Below are positions 27,721-36,007 of a DNA stretch of 59,301 nt, piece after piece (within the stretch, counting starts at the first letter, position 1; each line of letters starts with the position of its first letter). The notes under the pieces were generated by a model. It was not told the origin of the DNA. It was given only the letters and a program-made list of their open reading frames with translations, and ran no database searches. Source of the stretch: an uncultured Cellvibrionales bacterium. Its GTDB lineage: Bacteria; Pseudomonadota; Gammaproteobacteria; Pseudomonadales; Dasaniaceae. The position numbers and the translations under genes are program-made. The stretch is taken from positions 1-59,301 of the forward strand of contig CAJVZD010000026.1 in NCBI GenBank assembly GCA_913019905.1. Direction: 5' to 3'.

Positions 27721-28926
27721 TCAATAGGATATTTTATCGAGTAATTTGTTGTTGCTATCGAGGATTTTGACATTTACGTCAATGGATTGCAGGAGAACAT
27801 AAGGCCCTTTTTCACGGTACAAAATGTCCAGTTTTTCTTTCAGTCGCTCGGACATCTCCAGGTTCGCGTAAATAGATAATTCTAGTTTTCCGCAGCGCTT
27901 TCCCCGATTCGCAAGCCACTGCGCCAGCTCGGTGGTAAATTGACTAAACAACACCGATAAATGCTGTGACTCTTCACTTCTTATGCTGCAGTTGAACGCA
28001 TAGCGGGTGACGACTCCCAGTTTCCGGTAGCGTGTCTCTTCGACGATCAATCCTGACTTTTGTTGCTGACCGGCGGGCGTTTCTTCTTTGTCGACCAGTT
28101 CTAATTGCGCCCCGCTAGAAGCCAGAGGCACAGCAATGGGATTATCATCGAGCCGTTCAATGGTCTTACAGAGCTCCAGTCCAGATTGAAAGCGTTCTGC
28201 TGGATCTTTCGCCAGCAATTTGTCGACAATGCCTTGATACTTTCTCAATGCAATCGGCAATTTAGGAATGGGGTCTTGAATGTGCTTCATGGCCATTGCC
28301 AGTGGGTCGTTGGCCTTGTAGGGGAGTTCCCTTGTTAACATTTGGTACAGCATGATACCCAGCGAATAGAGGTCCGATTTTGCATCGATTGTTTTTCCCT
28401 GTGCCTGCTCCGGACTCATATAGGCCGGTGTGCCGACAACCATGCCCTTTTCTGCGTCGTTAGAATCGTTTAGAGGTTTAGCTATGCCAAAGTCGGTCAG
28501 CACGGCTGAATTATCTTCACGAAACAGGATATTGTCAGGTTTTATGTCTCGATGTACATAACCCTTGCCGTGGGCATAATGGAGGGCCTGGGCCATTTGA
28601 ATGATGATCTGCTCAATTTCTTTGTGCTCTAAGCCCGCTTTGATCCAGCTACTGAGATCACCGCCCTGTAAATAATCCATCGACAAATAGTGGTATTGCC
28701 CAACCGATCCGACGTCATAGACGGGAACAATATGGGGATGAGAAAAGCTGGCTATTACCTTGGCTTCGTAAGAAAAACGCTCGGCGAGTTCCTGGCTTCC
28801 GAACGCACTGTCTGCAATCATCTTAAGAGCGACTTTGCGCTCGAAGGATTTTTGCGTGGCAAGAAAAACGGTCGCCATACCGCCCTTGCCAATTTTCTTG
28901 TGTACTTGATAGCCAGGTATTTTCAT
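27721..28926 (-). CDS. Hanks-type serine/threonine protein kinase, cytoplasmic
   Basis: The 401-residue protein has a complete kinase domain at about 5-260: glycine loop GKGGMATV, Lys35 in VALKMI, catalytic HRDIKPDN (Asp127), DFGIAKP, and APE-like GTPAYMSPEQ. Residues 290-401 form an additional domain I do not recognise; there is no transmembrane helix, PASTA or forkhead-associated domain. The C-terminal part is mixed alpha/beta (YRKLGVVTRYAFNCSIRS...ANRGKRCGKLELSIYANLEMSERLKEKLD). Genes next to it (HIT protein, DUF1513 protein) give no hint of the substrate. Confidence 0.9.
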   Translation of the reverse strand: MKIPGYQVHKKIGKGGMATVFLATQKSFERKVALKMIADSAFGSQELAERFSYEAKVIASFSHPHIVPVYDVGSVGQYHYLSMDYLQGGDLSSWIKAGLEHKEIEQIIIQMAQALHYAHGKGYVHRDIKPDNILFREDNSAVLTDFGIAKPLNDSNDAEKGMVVGTPAYMSPEQAQGKTIDAKSDLYSLGIMLYQMLTRELPYKANDPLAMAMKHIQDPIPKLPIALRKYQGIVDKLLAKDPAERFQSGLELCKTIERLDDNPIAVPLASSGAQLELVDKEETPAGQQQKSGLIVEETRYRKLGVVTRYAFNCSIRSEESQHLSVLFSQFTTELAQWLANRGKRCGKLELSIYANLEMSERLKEKLDILYREKGPYVLLQSIDVNVKILDSNNKLLDKISY

Positions 28927-28978
28927 AATTACCGTCAGTTGAGGTCAAATACTAGTCCGGTCACTTTTCCCTGTCGCT

Positions 28979-29043
28979 GTTCTTTACGGATGCTCTTAAT
29001 CGCTGGTCTTTATTAATGCTCTTTATCGATGCTCTCTATCAAT
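28979..29043. repeat. 13-bp degenerate tandem repeat abutting the HIT gene stop
   Basis: Five units of exactly 13 bp (starting 28979, 28992, 29005, 29018, 29031) follow the pattern G-(C/T/G)TCT(T/C)TA(T/C)-(C/T)-(G/A)AT. The last unit ends on the first base of the HIT gene stop codon on the other strand, so the array begins exactly at the 3' end of that gene. Confidence 0.75.
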
Positions 29044-29384
29044 TAGCCGGGAGGCCATGACATCTTTCTTCCACCTAACAAGTGTAGATGAATATGATAG
29101 ACTGTTTGACCGCCATCTTCATTACAATTCATGGCCAGGCGAAACCCGTTGTCGGCAATTCCCTCTTCTTTGGCAATTGTTTTTGCGGTGTAAATCATAT
29201 GGCCCAGCAACTCCGAATTTTCCGTGCTCAAATCGTTCAGCGTTGCGATATGCATTTTGGGAATGATTAAAACATGAGTAGGTGCCTGCGGTGTGATATC
29301 GCGAAAGGCGATGACTTTTTCATCTTCAAACACAATGTCGCCGGGAATTGTTTTATTGGCAATGGAACAAAATAAGCAATCCAT
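29043..29384 (-). CDS. HIT family nucleotide-binding protein (HinT-like)
   Basis: This 113-residue histidine-triad protein has the motif HIHLHLLGG near the C-terminus, preceded by FCSIANKTIPGDIVFEDEKVIAFRDITPQAPTHVLIIPK at the N-terminus. HinT-type enzymes hydrolyse adenosine phosphoramidates. Length is normal for the family. A TAGGAGAA ribosome-binding site precedes the ATG. The kinase gene follows on the same strand after a repeat-bearing gap of 116 bases. Confidence 0.92.
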   Translation of the reverse strand: MDCLFCSIANKTIPGDIVFEDEKVIAFRDITPQAPTHVLIIPKMHIATLNDLSTENSELLGHMIYTAKTIAKEEGIADNGFRLAMNCNEDGGQTVYHIHLHLLGGRKMSWPPG

Positions 29385-29473
29385 AATTGTTCTCCTAAAT
29401 AATAATTATCACTATTGATTAAAACTCTGCGTCGTATTATCGGTCATTTATAAACGTCGAGAGACTAACAATT

Positions 29474-29511
29474 AGAGTAGCCTTTAGCGACTAGAATAGC
29501 CTTTAGCGACC
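29474..29511. repeat. Two-copy 19-bp tandem repeat
   Basis: Two adjacent 19-bp units (29474-29492 and 29493-29511) with the core TAGCCTTTAGCGAC differ at two positions. They lie 24 bases past the stop of the minus-strand membrane protein gene at 29535. Confidence 0.8.
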
Positions 29512-29534
29512 CATAGAAAATGGCCGCGTCACGA

Positions 29535-29939
29535 TCAGCTTTTCATACACAATAACGTGTCTGAATCTCTCAACAGGTAAAGAGAAAAACAGGCTGCTAA
29601 CATTGGCCAGGCAGCAAAGAACAGCAGGTTCGATCCTTCAAACGGCGAAAAATACTGACTGAACGCAGAAAGAGTCGAAACCGAATGCAGTAATAGAATG
29701 AACCCGTAGGTATATTTCTTTTGATATCCGACTAAAAACAGCAACAGTATGCCAAGTTCAATAGCGCCTACGGCTTGTATAACAATTGATTCGATTCCCT
29801 TGATGAAATAAAAGTGTTCGAAAATCGCCATGGCATGATCGGGGTTGATGAATTTATCAATCGTCCACATGAACATCACTAAGAAAATAGTGGCACGTAA
29901 GAATAAGAGAGAATACTGGGTTTTATTTTCGTCGGTCAT
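29535..29939 (-). CDS. Small four-helix membrane protein, DoxX-like
   Basis: The 134-residue protein has four predicted membrane segments (about 10-27, 50-68, 76-93 and 103-122). The start resembles DoxX-family proteins (LLFLRATIFLVMFMWTIDKFINPDHA), with an acidic/aromatic second loop (EHFYFIKGIESI). Function unknown. No operon partner is evident; the 175-bp gap upstream, to the DUF6122-like gene, contains nothing recognisable. Confidence 0.65.
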   Translation of the reverse strand: MTDENKTQYSLLFLRATIFLVMFMWTIDKFINPDHAMAIFEHFYFIKGIESIVIQAVGAIELGILLLFLVGYQKKYTYGFILLLHSVSTLSAFSQYFSPFEGSNLLFFAAWPMLAACFSLYLLRDSDTLLCMKS

Positions 29940-30114
29940 TGTGCACCTTGATGATGGTTGAATGTTTCGAATCGTATAAATGAGGTAAAATCGGGTTCAA
30001 TTTAACTCGCAGTAAAAATTGTCCGCCAAAATAGCATACTACTTGAATGACCACAGTTTTATTTTTCATTTCACAGAAAACGGGTCTCCAAACCATAGCC
30101 GAAAAGCCACGTTG

Positions 30115-30567
30115 TCAAAACGGATTGAACCAAATGCCGTTGGTAAATTGACAGTCGATCGAATCTAATCCCATATGAATGATCAGGCCGATACCCAATA
30201 AACGAGTTTTTGGGAAAAAGCAAAAAGCGAAATAACTAACGATAGGGATGAATCCGTGAAGAGGATGGAAATTGATACTACAGCGGTTCGCATCATAGAT
30301 AGGATTAGCCAATAGATGATCGAGATCTACCAGCATTGTCAGTAAAAGAATGGAAAGGCTAAGAGTCCAGGCCTTTCGGAAGAACGCCGCAGCAATGATA
30401 CATGGAACAACGAAATGCAAAAAGAGGTGGATTGAAGTTACTCCCTGAATTGCTATGGCGGTAACAGCCTGGTGGGTCGCTACCTTTTCTATTTCTATCG
30501 ATTTTGATTGTCTAGTTTGTTCTCGTACAGAAACTTGTTTTTGCGAGCGGTCGGTTCGACGCGGCAA
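30115..30567 (-). CDS. DUF6122-like small membrane protein with unclear start
   Basis: Residues from about 45 on carry the features I associate with DUF6122: IHLFLHFVVPCIIAAAFF, TMLVDLDHLLANPIYDANRCSINFHPLHG and GLGLIIHMGLDSIDC-type His/Asp motifs in three or four membrane segments (the actual last motif is IGLIIHMGLDSIDC). The only standard start codon giving the whole domain is a TTG at 30567, which lies inside a dispersed repeat, so the first 40 residues would be repeat-derived and basic. A GGAG stands 8 bases before an ATC (Ile) codon that begins IHLFLHF, where related proteins start with Met. The normal ATG may have been lost. Confidence 0.6.
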   Translation of the reverse strand: MPRRTDRSQKQVSVREQTRQSKSIEIEKVATHQAVTAIAIQGVTSIHLFLHFVVPCIIAAAFFRKAWTLSLSILLLTMLVDLDHLLANPIYDANRCSINFHPLHGFIPIVSYFAFCFFPKTRLLGIGLIIHMGLDSIDCQFTNGIWFNPF

Positions 30568-30570
30568 TCT
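30541..30570 (+). repeat. Dispersed GCGGCAATCT repeat, copy 1
   Basis: TTGCGAG...GACGCGGCAATCT is a type of intergenic repeat common in many bacterial genomes. This copy overlaps the start of the DUF6122-like frame and faces copy 2 in inverted orientation. Confidence 0.75.
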
Positions 30571-30614
30571 TATTTTTTAACGGTTTGATCGTTATGTATT
30601 AAATCTAACGCCCA

Positions 30615-30648
30615 AGATTGCCGCGTCGCCAGGCTTCTCGCAAAGACG
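30615..30648 (-). repeat. Dispersed GCGGCAATCT repeat, copy 2 (inverted)
   Basis: The reverse complement reads CGTCTTTGCGAG...GCGACGCGGCAATCT. With copy 1 it makes an inverted pair spaced by 44 bp whose ends (TTGCGAG and ACGCGGCAATCTT) match; the middle differs. Confidence 0.75.
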
Positions 30649-30663
30649 AGTATCTTGATGGGG

Positions 30664-30846
30664 CTAGTTAGTGTCTGAATTATTTTTGCTCTGCGGTTTA
30701 GCCATAAGTACAAAAGGTATCGCGAATGGACCAATTAACGCCCCCATCGACGCCCAAAAAACCGGCTTCGCGCCCCGCTTTTTTGCGATGTAATGGCAAA
30801 GGACAATACAAATTAGGTTGAGAATTACTAATGCGTAAATCGTCAT
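30664..30846 (-). CDS. Small membrane protein, 60 residues, unknown
   Basis: The peptide has two hydrophobic segments (about 3-19 and 30-49) separated by a short basic loop (AKKRGAKP), and a polar C-terminus. The pattern (FWASMGALIGPFAIPFVLM) is typical of small inner-membrane proteins, and codon use looks normal. A GGAATAA-type sequence with a weak GGA lies upstream of the ATG. No function can be proposed. Confidence 0.55.
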   Translation of the reverse strand: MTIYALVILNLICIVLCHYIAKKRGAKPVFWASMGALIGPFAIPFVLMAKPQSKNNSDTN

Positions 30847-30923
30847 GCTTTATTCCTTCGGATGTAAGTGGAAAAATCTATTTCCCGTCAAACAGTCAAA
30901 AACTTGTTGGAATACGTCGATTT

Positions 30924-31574
30924 CTATAAAGCCTGGAAAAACCGCCCGGACCGAGGAATATAGTAGTTGTCATAATTTAATGACAGCACCACACTCGAAG
31001 AGCGGCCTACAATCTCGTTTCTTGGCACCATACCGATAACTCTCGAATCGGCGCTATTGTCTCTGTTATCGCCCAGTGCTAAATAGGAGTTTTCGGGAAC
31101 AACAACGGGCTTGAAACTTGACAGGCGCGAACCCGATTTGCTAACTCGGACCTGGTGTTTAACTCCGATGAGATCTTCTAACAGGTCTATCGTAGATCTT
31201 GATTGGGATACATCTTGATAGTCCAATTTTTCACCGTTAATTTTAAGAACATTTTCATGCATTTCGACAACATCATTGGGTATTCCGACAACACGTTTTA
31301 CTAGTCTTTTATCGGACGCTTTTGAATCGAATATGATGATATCCCCCCTCGCCGGATCAGCCAGTTTCAGTAAGGGTATGTGCGTAAAGGGAACGCGAAT
31401 GTCATAAGCCATCTTGTTAACAAAAATCCGGTCCCCCTCAATAATAGTAGGCTTCATGGAGCCGGTAGGAACTTCATTCCAATCGGCGATTGCACTTCGG
31501 AAAATGAACATTAAGCCAAGAAACAAAACAAAAGACCGATTGTCCTTCCAAGTTTTACTGATCCAAGCAATCAT
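30924..31574 (-). CDS. lepB: Signal peptidase I
   Basis: This inner-membrane protease cleaves Sec and Tat signal peptides. I chose the ATG at 31574 because GGAG lies seven bases upstream; it gives 216 residues with one membrane segment (about 14-30). In this numbering the nucleophile is Ser39 (VPTGSMKPTI) and the general base Lys93 (LVKRVVG); the box GDNRDNSADSR is present as well. The protein is shorter than E. coli LepB and has only one membrane helix before the catalytic Ser. It is not next to lepA or rnc, so a second, main LepB is likely elsewhere in the genome. Confidence 0.88.
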   Translation of the reverse strand: MIAWISKTWKDNRSFVLFLGLMFIFRSAIADWNEVPTGSMKPTIIEGDRIFVNKMAYDIRVPFTHIPLLKLADPARGDIIIFDSKASDKRLVKRVVGIPNDVVEMHENVLKINGEKLDYQDVSQSRSTIDLLEDLIGVKHQVRVSKSGSRLSSFKPVVVPENSYLALGDNRDNSADSRVIGMVPRNEIVGRSSSVVLSLNYDNYYIPRSGRFFQAL

Positions 31575-31749
31575 CGAGATACTCCGCATTTGTGTCTGGA
31601 AATAATTTAATTGTCTAGCAATTATCGAAAATACAATTTTTCTTCGTTTTAACTGTGGCAATGGATAACTTTACTGTGAGTAATAATAGTAGTGAAAATT
31701 TCTATTGGTATCACTTTAGTGCAGGACAAAAATAGACCATGTTTGGCGG

Positions 31750-32331
31750 CTACTTTTGCCCGCGCATCGCATTGGCGAGCCTATTCGAGCCATTGCTTTC
31801 AAGTTGTTCAATAATCGGGTTTTTGTCTTGTTCCGGCCGGTTCTGGCTGACTTTATATTTGCATTGAATTTCCGTGATCGATACTTCAAGGCCAACAATC
31901 GCTTTTAACATCGCTTCGTGGTAGTCGGCAACCCAGGGATTTGGTCGAAATTTTTCGTATTTATCGGTGAGTGACTCAACCAGTACTTTTAGACGTTCCG
32001 GCTCATTAAATACTCGACAGATGCCATACACATGAACCGCTTGATAATTCCATGTAGGTACCCCGGGCGAGTTATAGGCCGACGGTGAAATATAATCGTG
32101 GGGGCCCTGTAATGAAATTAGAACTTCCTGTTCGTGAATATTTTCCCACTGTGGATTTTGCTTAGCAATGTGACCCGATATTGATTCGTAGTCGTCTGCC
32201 ATAAGGAAAGGCATGTGTGTTGCAAAAGGTCTATCGTTAACGGAGGATATAAGTTGTCCGAAAGAGTTGTGTTCGATAAACGAAAAAATTTCTTCTCTGT
32301 CACCTATAGCAAAATGTTTGGGTACGTACAT
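31750..32331 (-). CDS. FMN-binding PaiB-like protein
   Basis: The 193-residue protein belongs to the PaiB/FMN-binding split-barrel family: YVPKHFAIGDREEIFSFIEHNSFGQLIS at the N-terminus, FATHMPFLM, GPHDYISPSAY, VPTWNYQAVHVYG and GLEVSITEIQCKYKVSQNRPEQD. PaiB was described as a negative regulator in Bacillus, but most members look like flavin-binding enzymes, so a regulatory role here is not established. It lies between lepB and argA on the same strand, with 127 bases to argA. Confidence 0.85.
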   Translation of the reverse strand: MYVPKHFAIGDREEIFSFIEHNSFGQLISSVNDRPFATHMPFLMADDYESISGHIAKQNPQWENIHEQEVLISLQGPHDYISPSAYNSPGVPTWNYQAVHVYGICRVFNEPERLKVLVESLTDKYEKFRPNPWVADYHEAMLKAIVGLEVSITEIQCKYKVSQNRPEQDKNPIIEQLESNGSNRLANAMRGQK

Positions 32332-32457
32332 ATTTGTAAATCTTCAAAAAAAGTGACGAGGTGTAGTCGGTTCAATAATATTCTAGTACAGTATTTCAGG
32401 TTAAACTTTTTCTCAATAAAACAACCTTCCAACAGAATTGACTTTTAGATGAAAAAA

Positions 32458-33765
32458 TCAACTCAGTTTTTTTGTAAAAACTTTGGAATTTCTTTGCAAG
32501 TTATACATTTTTTGTTCCGGAAGATAACTTTGGTCAGCCTCACAATAGCCTTGTTCAAGAAACCAGTGAGCTGTTTGAGTAGTTAGAACAAACACGCTGT
32601 CGAGTTTCATGTCGCGAGCTGTCTGCTCCAGCGACGCTAATATCCTTTCGCCACGATCTTCGCCCCGGTAGTCTGGACTTGTCGCCACGCAAGCAATTTC
32701 TCCACAATTCAAATCGGTATACGGGTATAGAGCGGCACAGGCTATAACCATTCCCTCGAGTTCCATTACCGAGAACTTCTCGATTTCGTTTTCCAATAAT
32801 TCACGAGAACGTTTAACAAGGCTGCCATTCGCTTCGAGAGGTGCGATAAGCTCGAGTATTCCGCCAACGTCATCGATGCTTGCAACACGTAAATGTTCAC
32901 TGTGATCTTTCGCAATTAGCGTGCCGGTTCCATTGCGGGTAAAGAGTTCTTGCAGCAGCGCACCATCGTCGATATAGCTCACATAATGACAGCGCGAAAC
33001 GCCAGAATTTGCACTGGCAGATATGGCTCGAAGCTCACTTTTAATCTGTGGTTCGCTTGCCTCGGCGAGTAGATTTCTTATAGTGCTGACGTCACAACTG
33101 GGAATTAGATTATCGCTACTATCCACTAAACCCTGATTTTTTGACATGACAATAAGCTTGTCGGCTTTTAATTGTATTGCCGTTTGTGTAGCGATGTCCT
33201 CCAGAGACAAGTTAAATACTTCACCGGTTGGCGAGTAACCCGTCGGAGATAAAAGTATGATGGTTCCGTCAGTCAGATGTTTGCCAATTCCTTCGGTGTC
33301 TATTCGTCTAACTACACCAGTATGTTGATAGTCGACCCCGCCTCGAATCCCCATCGGCTTAGCTACCACGAAATTGCCGGAACACACACGAATATGTGCG
33401 CCATGCATCGGAGAGTTTGCCAGCCCCATGGTTAACAGGGCTTCAATATGAGAGCGCAGAGAACCGGCAGCATCTTTAACGCATTCGAGGGACTGACTAT
33501 CGGTGATACGGACATCTTCCGCGAAACGGGTATTAACGCCGCGAAGTTTTGCCCGTTCCTCGATCTGCGGTCGCGCTCCGTAAACGAGCACCAGTTTTAC
33601 GCCGAGACTATTGAGCAGCGCGATATCGTGAATGATATTGGGGAAGTTCTCATGCATGACCGCTTCGCCACCAAACATCAAGACAAAGGTCTTTCCTCTG
33701 TGCGCGTTGATGTACGGGGCAGAGTTACGAAACCATTTTACATATTCACGATTGTCTTTATTCAC
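32458..33765 (-). CDS. argA: N-acetylglutamate synthase
   Basis: The 435-residue enzyme acetylates glutamate in the first step of arginine synthesis. It has the classical two-domain form: an amino-acid-kinase-like domain at 1-285 (FVLMFGGEAVMHENFPNIIHDIALLNSLGVKLVLVYGARPQIEE, ILLSPTGYSPTGEVFNLSLED) and a C-terminal GNAT domain (IACAALYPY, GEIACVATSPDYRGEDRGERIL, VLTTQTAHWFLEQGY). It starts with GTG; no strong ribosome-binding site is visible. argE lies 0.9 kb further, on the same strand, beyond the plus-strand crotonase gene. Feedback inhibition by arginine is expected for this family. Confidence 0.95.
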   Translation of the reverse strand: MNKDNREYVKWFRNSAPYINAHRGKTFVLMFGGEAVMHENFPNIIHDIALLNSLGVKLVLVYGARPQIEERAKLRGVNTRFAEDVRITDSQSLECVKDAAGSLRSHIEALLTMGLANSPMHGAHIRVCSGNFVVAKPMGIRGGVDYQHTGVVRRIDTEGIGKHLTDGTIILLSPTGYSPTGEVFNLSLEDIATQTAIQLKADKLIVMSKNQGLVDSSDNLIPSCDVSTIRNLLAEASEPQIKSELRAISASANSGVSRCHYVSYIDDGALLQELFTRNGTGTLIAKDHSEHLRVASIDDVGGILELIAPLEANGSLVKRSRELLENEIEKFSVMELEGMVIACAALYPYTDLNCGEIACVATSPDYRGEDRGERILASLEQTARDMKLDSVFVLTTQTAHWFLEQGYCEADQSYLPEQKMYNLQRNSKVFTKKLS

Positions 33766-33866
33766 GGTATTACTTTTAGTTTATAGAGTAGATTGGCAGC
33801 TATTGTGCTGATAAATTGGGGTGAGAGCAAGTGCAGCTTCAATATAGCATCTGTCGGCTAGAAGTG

Positions 33867-33912
33867 ATCGACGTGGGGCCGATTTATTGTGATAAGCTGG
33901 GCTCACGTCGAT
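33867..33912. repeat. 9-bp inverted repeat between argA and the crotonase gene
   Basis: Perfect arms ATCGACGTG (33867-33875) and CACGTCGAT (33904-33912) are separated by 28 bases. It lies in the divergent promoter region, so it could be a regulator site or a leader hairpin of the crotonase mRNA. No match to the E. coli ARG box was seen. Confidence 0.4.
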
Positions 33913-33949
33913 TAATAATAATGCCCTTAATAATAGCTGGGAGGAAATT

Positions 33950-34657
33950 TTGGAAGCAACACAAGAAAGCTACATTCGCATAGAGCTTATCGGTAACCGC
34001 GGTGAGTTGATTTTGAATCGACCCGAGCAAAAAAATTCACTCATTGGTCCGCTGGTCAAACAGTTATTGTCTGGTTTAAACGAGTTGGTCGCTAACGATA
34101 AGTGTCACGTGATTCTAATTCGCGGCGCGGGCGGCTGTTTTTGCGCCGGTTTGGATGTTAAAGCGTTTTTCTCGGAAAACAAGCCAGACTGGGTTGCCGA
34201 TTTCCCAGCGGATTGGTTAGCTTTTCATGCCGCTGTTTATAGTTGTCCCAAACCTGTGGTCGGTGCCCTCGAGCGGTTTGCGATAGCCGGGGGTTCAGCG
34301 CTTGCCTTTTCATGTGATTTTCTTGTGGTCGGCGAAAAGTCGTTTATCCATGTTGCGGAAGTAGAGTTAGGGATGGCAGCGCCAATCAATGTTGCCTGGT
34401 TAAGCCTTAAATACGGAACAGCTAAAGCAATGGAACTTGCGGTGCTGGGAGAACGCCACTACGGTCAGGAGCTGATGCGTCTTGGTGTAGTGACCCGTTG
34501 CGTGGATGATGCTGAAACACTGACCGAGGCTCGAAAACTAGCCGATCGACTGGCAGGTTTCGACAGTACGACAGTACAAGCTCTTAAAGGCGCCATACAC
34601 AAGGCCGAACATAAAGAGAGCTTTGAGACGTTGGTAGCCCGAATCAAGAAAGCATAG
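33950..34657 (+). CDS. Enoyl-CoA hydratase/isomerase (crotonase) family protein
   Basis: The 235-residue protein starts with TTG after GGGAGGAAAT. Crotonase features: LNRPEQKNSL, the oxyanion-hole segment GGCFCAGLDVKAFF and a second one at GALERFAIAGGSALAFSCDFLVV, then HVAEVELGMAAP carrying one expected catalytic Glu. The Glu usually found in the loop before the second oxyanion segment cannot be placed with certainty. Acyl-CoA substrate unknown. It is a single plus-strand gene between argA and argE, convergent with argE. Confidence 0.85.
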   Translation: MEATQESYIRIELIGNRGELILNRPEQKNSLIGPLVKQLLSGLNELVANDKCHVILIRGAGGCFCAGLDVKAFFSENKPDWVADFPADWLAFHAAVYSCPKPVVGALERFAIAGGSALAFSCDFLVVGEKSFIHVAEVELGMAAPINVAWLSLKYGTAKAMELAVLGERHYGQELMRLGVVTRCVDDAETLTEARKLADRLAGFDSTTVQALKGAIHKAEHKESFETLVARIKKA

Positions 34658-34677
34658 CCAAAAATCGCGATCTTTTT

Positions 34678-35829
34678 TTAAAGACAAAATTGGCGAATCA
34701 ACTGCTTTAATAGCTCGATAGCGGGGGTGAGCTGATTTAACGCCATGTATTCGTCGGGCTGATGAGCCTGGTCGATAGAGCCGGGCCCCATCACCACCGT
34801 TTGCATCCCTAATTTTTGCAATAGTGGACCTTCGGTCGCAAAGGCGACCGCATCGGCGCTGTAGCCGGTGAGTCGTTCGGCGACTTTGACGAGTTCAGAA
34901 TCCGCGGGTTGCTCAAAAGGTTCCAAATTTGAGATGAGCGAACGCAAGCTAATATTGACTTTTAGTTGTTTGGCTAACGGTTTTAGTCGTTGCGATATTT
35001 CATGGGTTAAATCGTCATTTTTCATGCCTGGTAAAGCACGCAAATCAAAATGTAGTTCGCACTGTCCGCAAATGCGGTTGGGATTGTCACCCCCGTGAAT
35101 GCAGCCGAGATTGAGGGTGGGAACAGCGACATCGAATGCAGCATTGTTGTATTTTTGCTGCATTTCCTCCCTGAACGCCATTAAGTCTGTCATTACCAGG
35201 TGCATGGCTTCCATTGCATTGTTACCCAGCGCCGGATTGGAGGAATGACCGGCTCGTCCTTCGACAGTTATCGCCTGCATCATGATGCCTTTATGCATCC
35301 GAATCGGCTTTAATTCGGTCGGTTCTCCAATAACGGCAAAACGGGCTTTCGGGATACCTTGGGCTGCCAGCGCACGGGCGCCGTCCATCGAACTCTCTTC
35401 ATCAGCGGTTGCCAATATAATAAGCGGTTCTTTTAACGGCTGATCGAGAAATTCTTTGGCAGCTTCAATAGCGATGGGAAAAAAGCCTTTCATATCGGTC
35501 GATCCCAGACCATAGAGTTTGTTGTCGCGCTCTGTCAGTGCCAGAGGATTCATAGTCCAGCGACTTTCATTAAAGGGGACGGTATCCGTGTGGCCCGATA
35601 ACACGAGTCCGCCCGGTCCGCTGCCGAGGGTGGCGATCAAATTGGCTTTATGTTCTTTGCCCGGAAGCGGTAGAACTTCGCAGCTAAACCCCAGCGTACT
35701 TAGCCACCCGGCCAACTTATCAATAACCTGGCGGTTGCCGGTATCCCATTGGGCTGAGGTTGAACTAACCGAAATTTCGCTGAGCAATTCGTGGATCATT
35801 GTCAGCATTGGTGGCACGGTCTGGGGCAT
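34678..35829 (-). CDS. argE: Acetylornithine deacetylase
   Basis: This M20 family metallohydrolase (383 residues) removes the acetyl group from N2-acetylornithine. Metal-binding and catalytic motifs are SGHTDTVPF, GSTDMKGFF, ATADEESSM and GEPTELKPIRMHKG; the dimerisation domain starts near GRAGHSSNPALGNNAME, and QAHQPDEY is the C-terminal metal ligand. The long M20 form with ArgE-like TEPTxxxPIRMHKG favours ArgE over DapE. It belongs with argA in arginine synthesis. Confidence 0.92.
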   Translation of the reverse strand: MPQTVPPMLTMIHELLSEISVSSTSAQWDTGNRQVIDKLAGWLSTLGFSCEVLPLPGKEHKANLIATLGSGPGGLVLSGHTDTVPFNESRWTMNPLALTERDNKLYGLGSTDMKGFFPIAIEAAKEFLDQPLKEPLIILATADEESSMDGARALAAQGIPKARFAVIGEPTELKPIRMHKGIMMQAITVEGRAGHSSNPALGNNAMEAMHLVMTDLMAFREEMQQKYNNAAFDVAVPTLNLGCIHGGDNPNRICGQCELHFDLRALPGMKNDDLTHEISQRLKPLAKQLKVNISLRSLISNLEPFEQPADSELVKVAERLTGYSADAVAFATEGPLLQKLGMQTVVMGPGSIDQAHQPDEYMALNQLTPAIELLKQLIRQFCL

Positions 35830-36007
35830 GATGATTACTTCATTATTTTTGTGGAAGGACGATTATCGATTGCTACAGCTACCTTAACAATAGTTGATGG
35901 TTTGTGAAATCGAAAGTACTTCCATTTGGGAGAAAGTTTTATTGTCACGGCTTGCTGGAAAAAACTATGCACTTCAGTGCAAGGATTTAGCTGCTACACA
36001 GGTCTCC

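Noticed and set aside
34657..34685. ATCGCGAT followed by a T-run between convergent crotonase and argE genes.
   Set aside because: The palindrome leaves no room for a loop, so a standard terminator hairpin cannot form from it alone.
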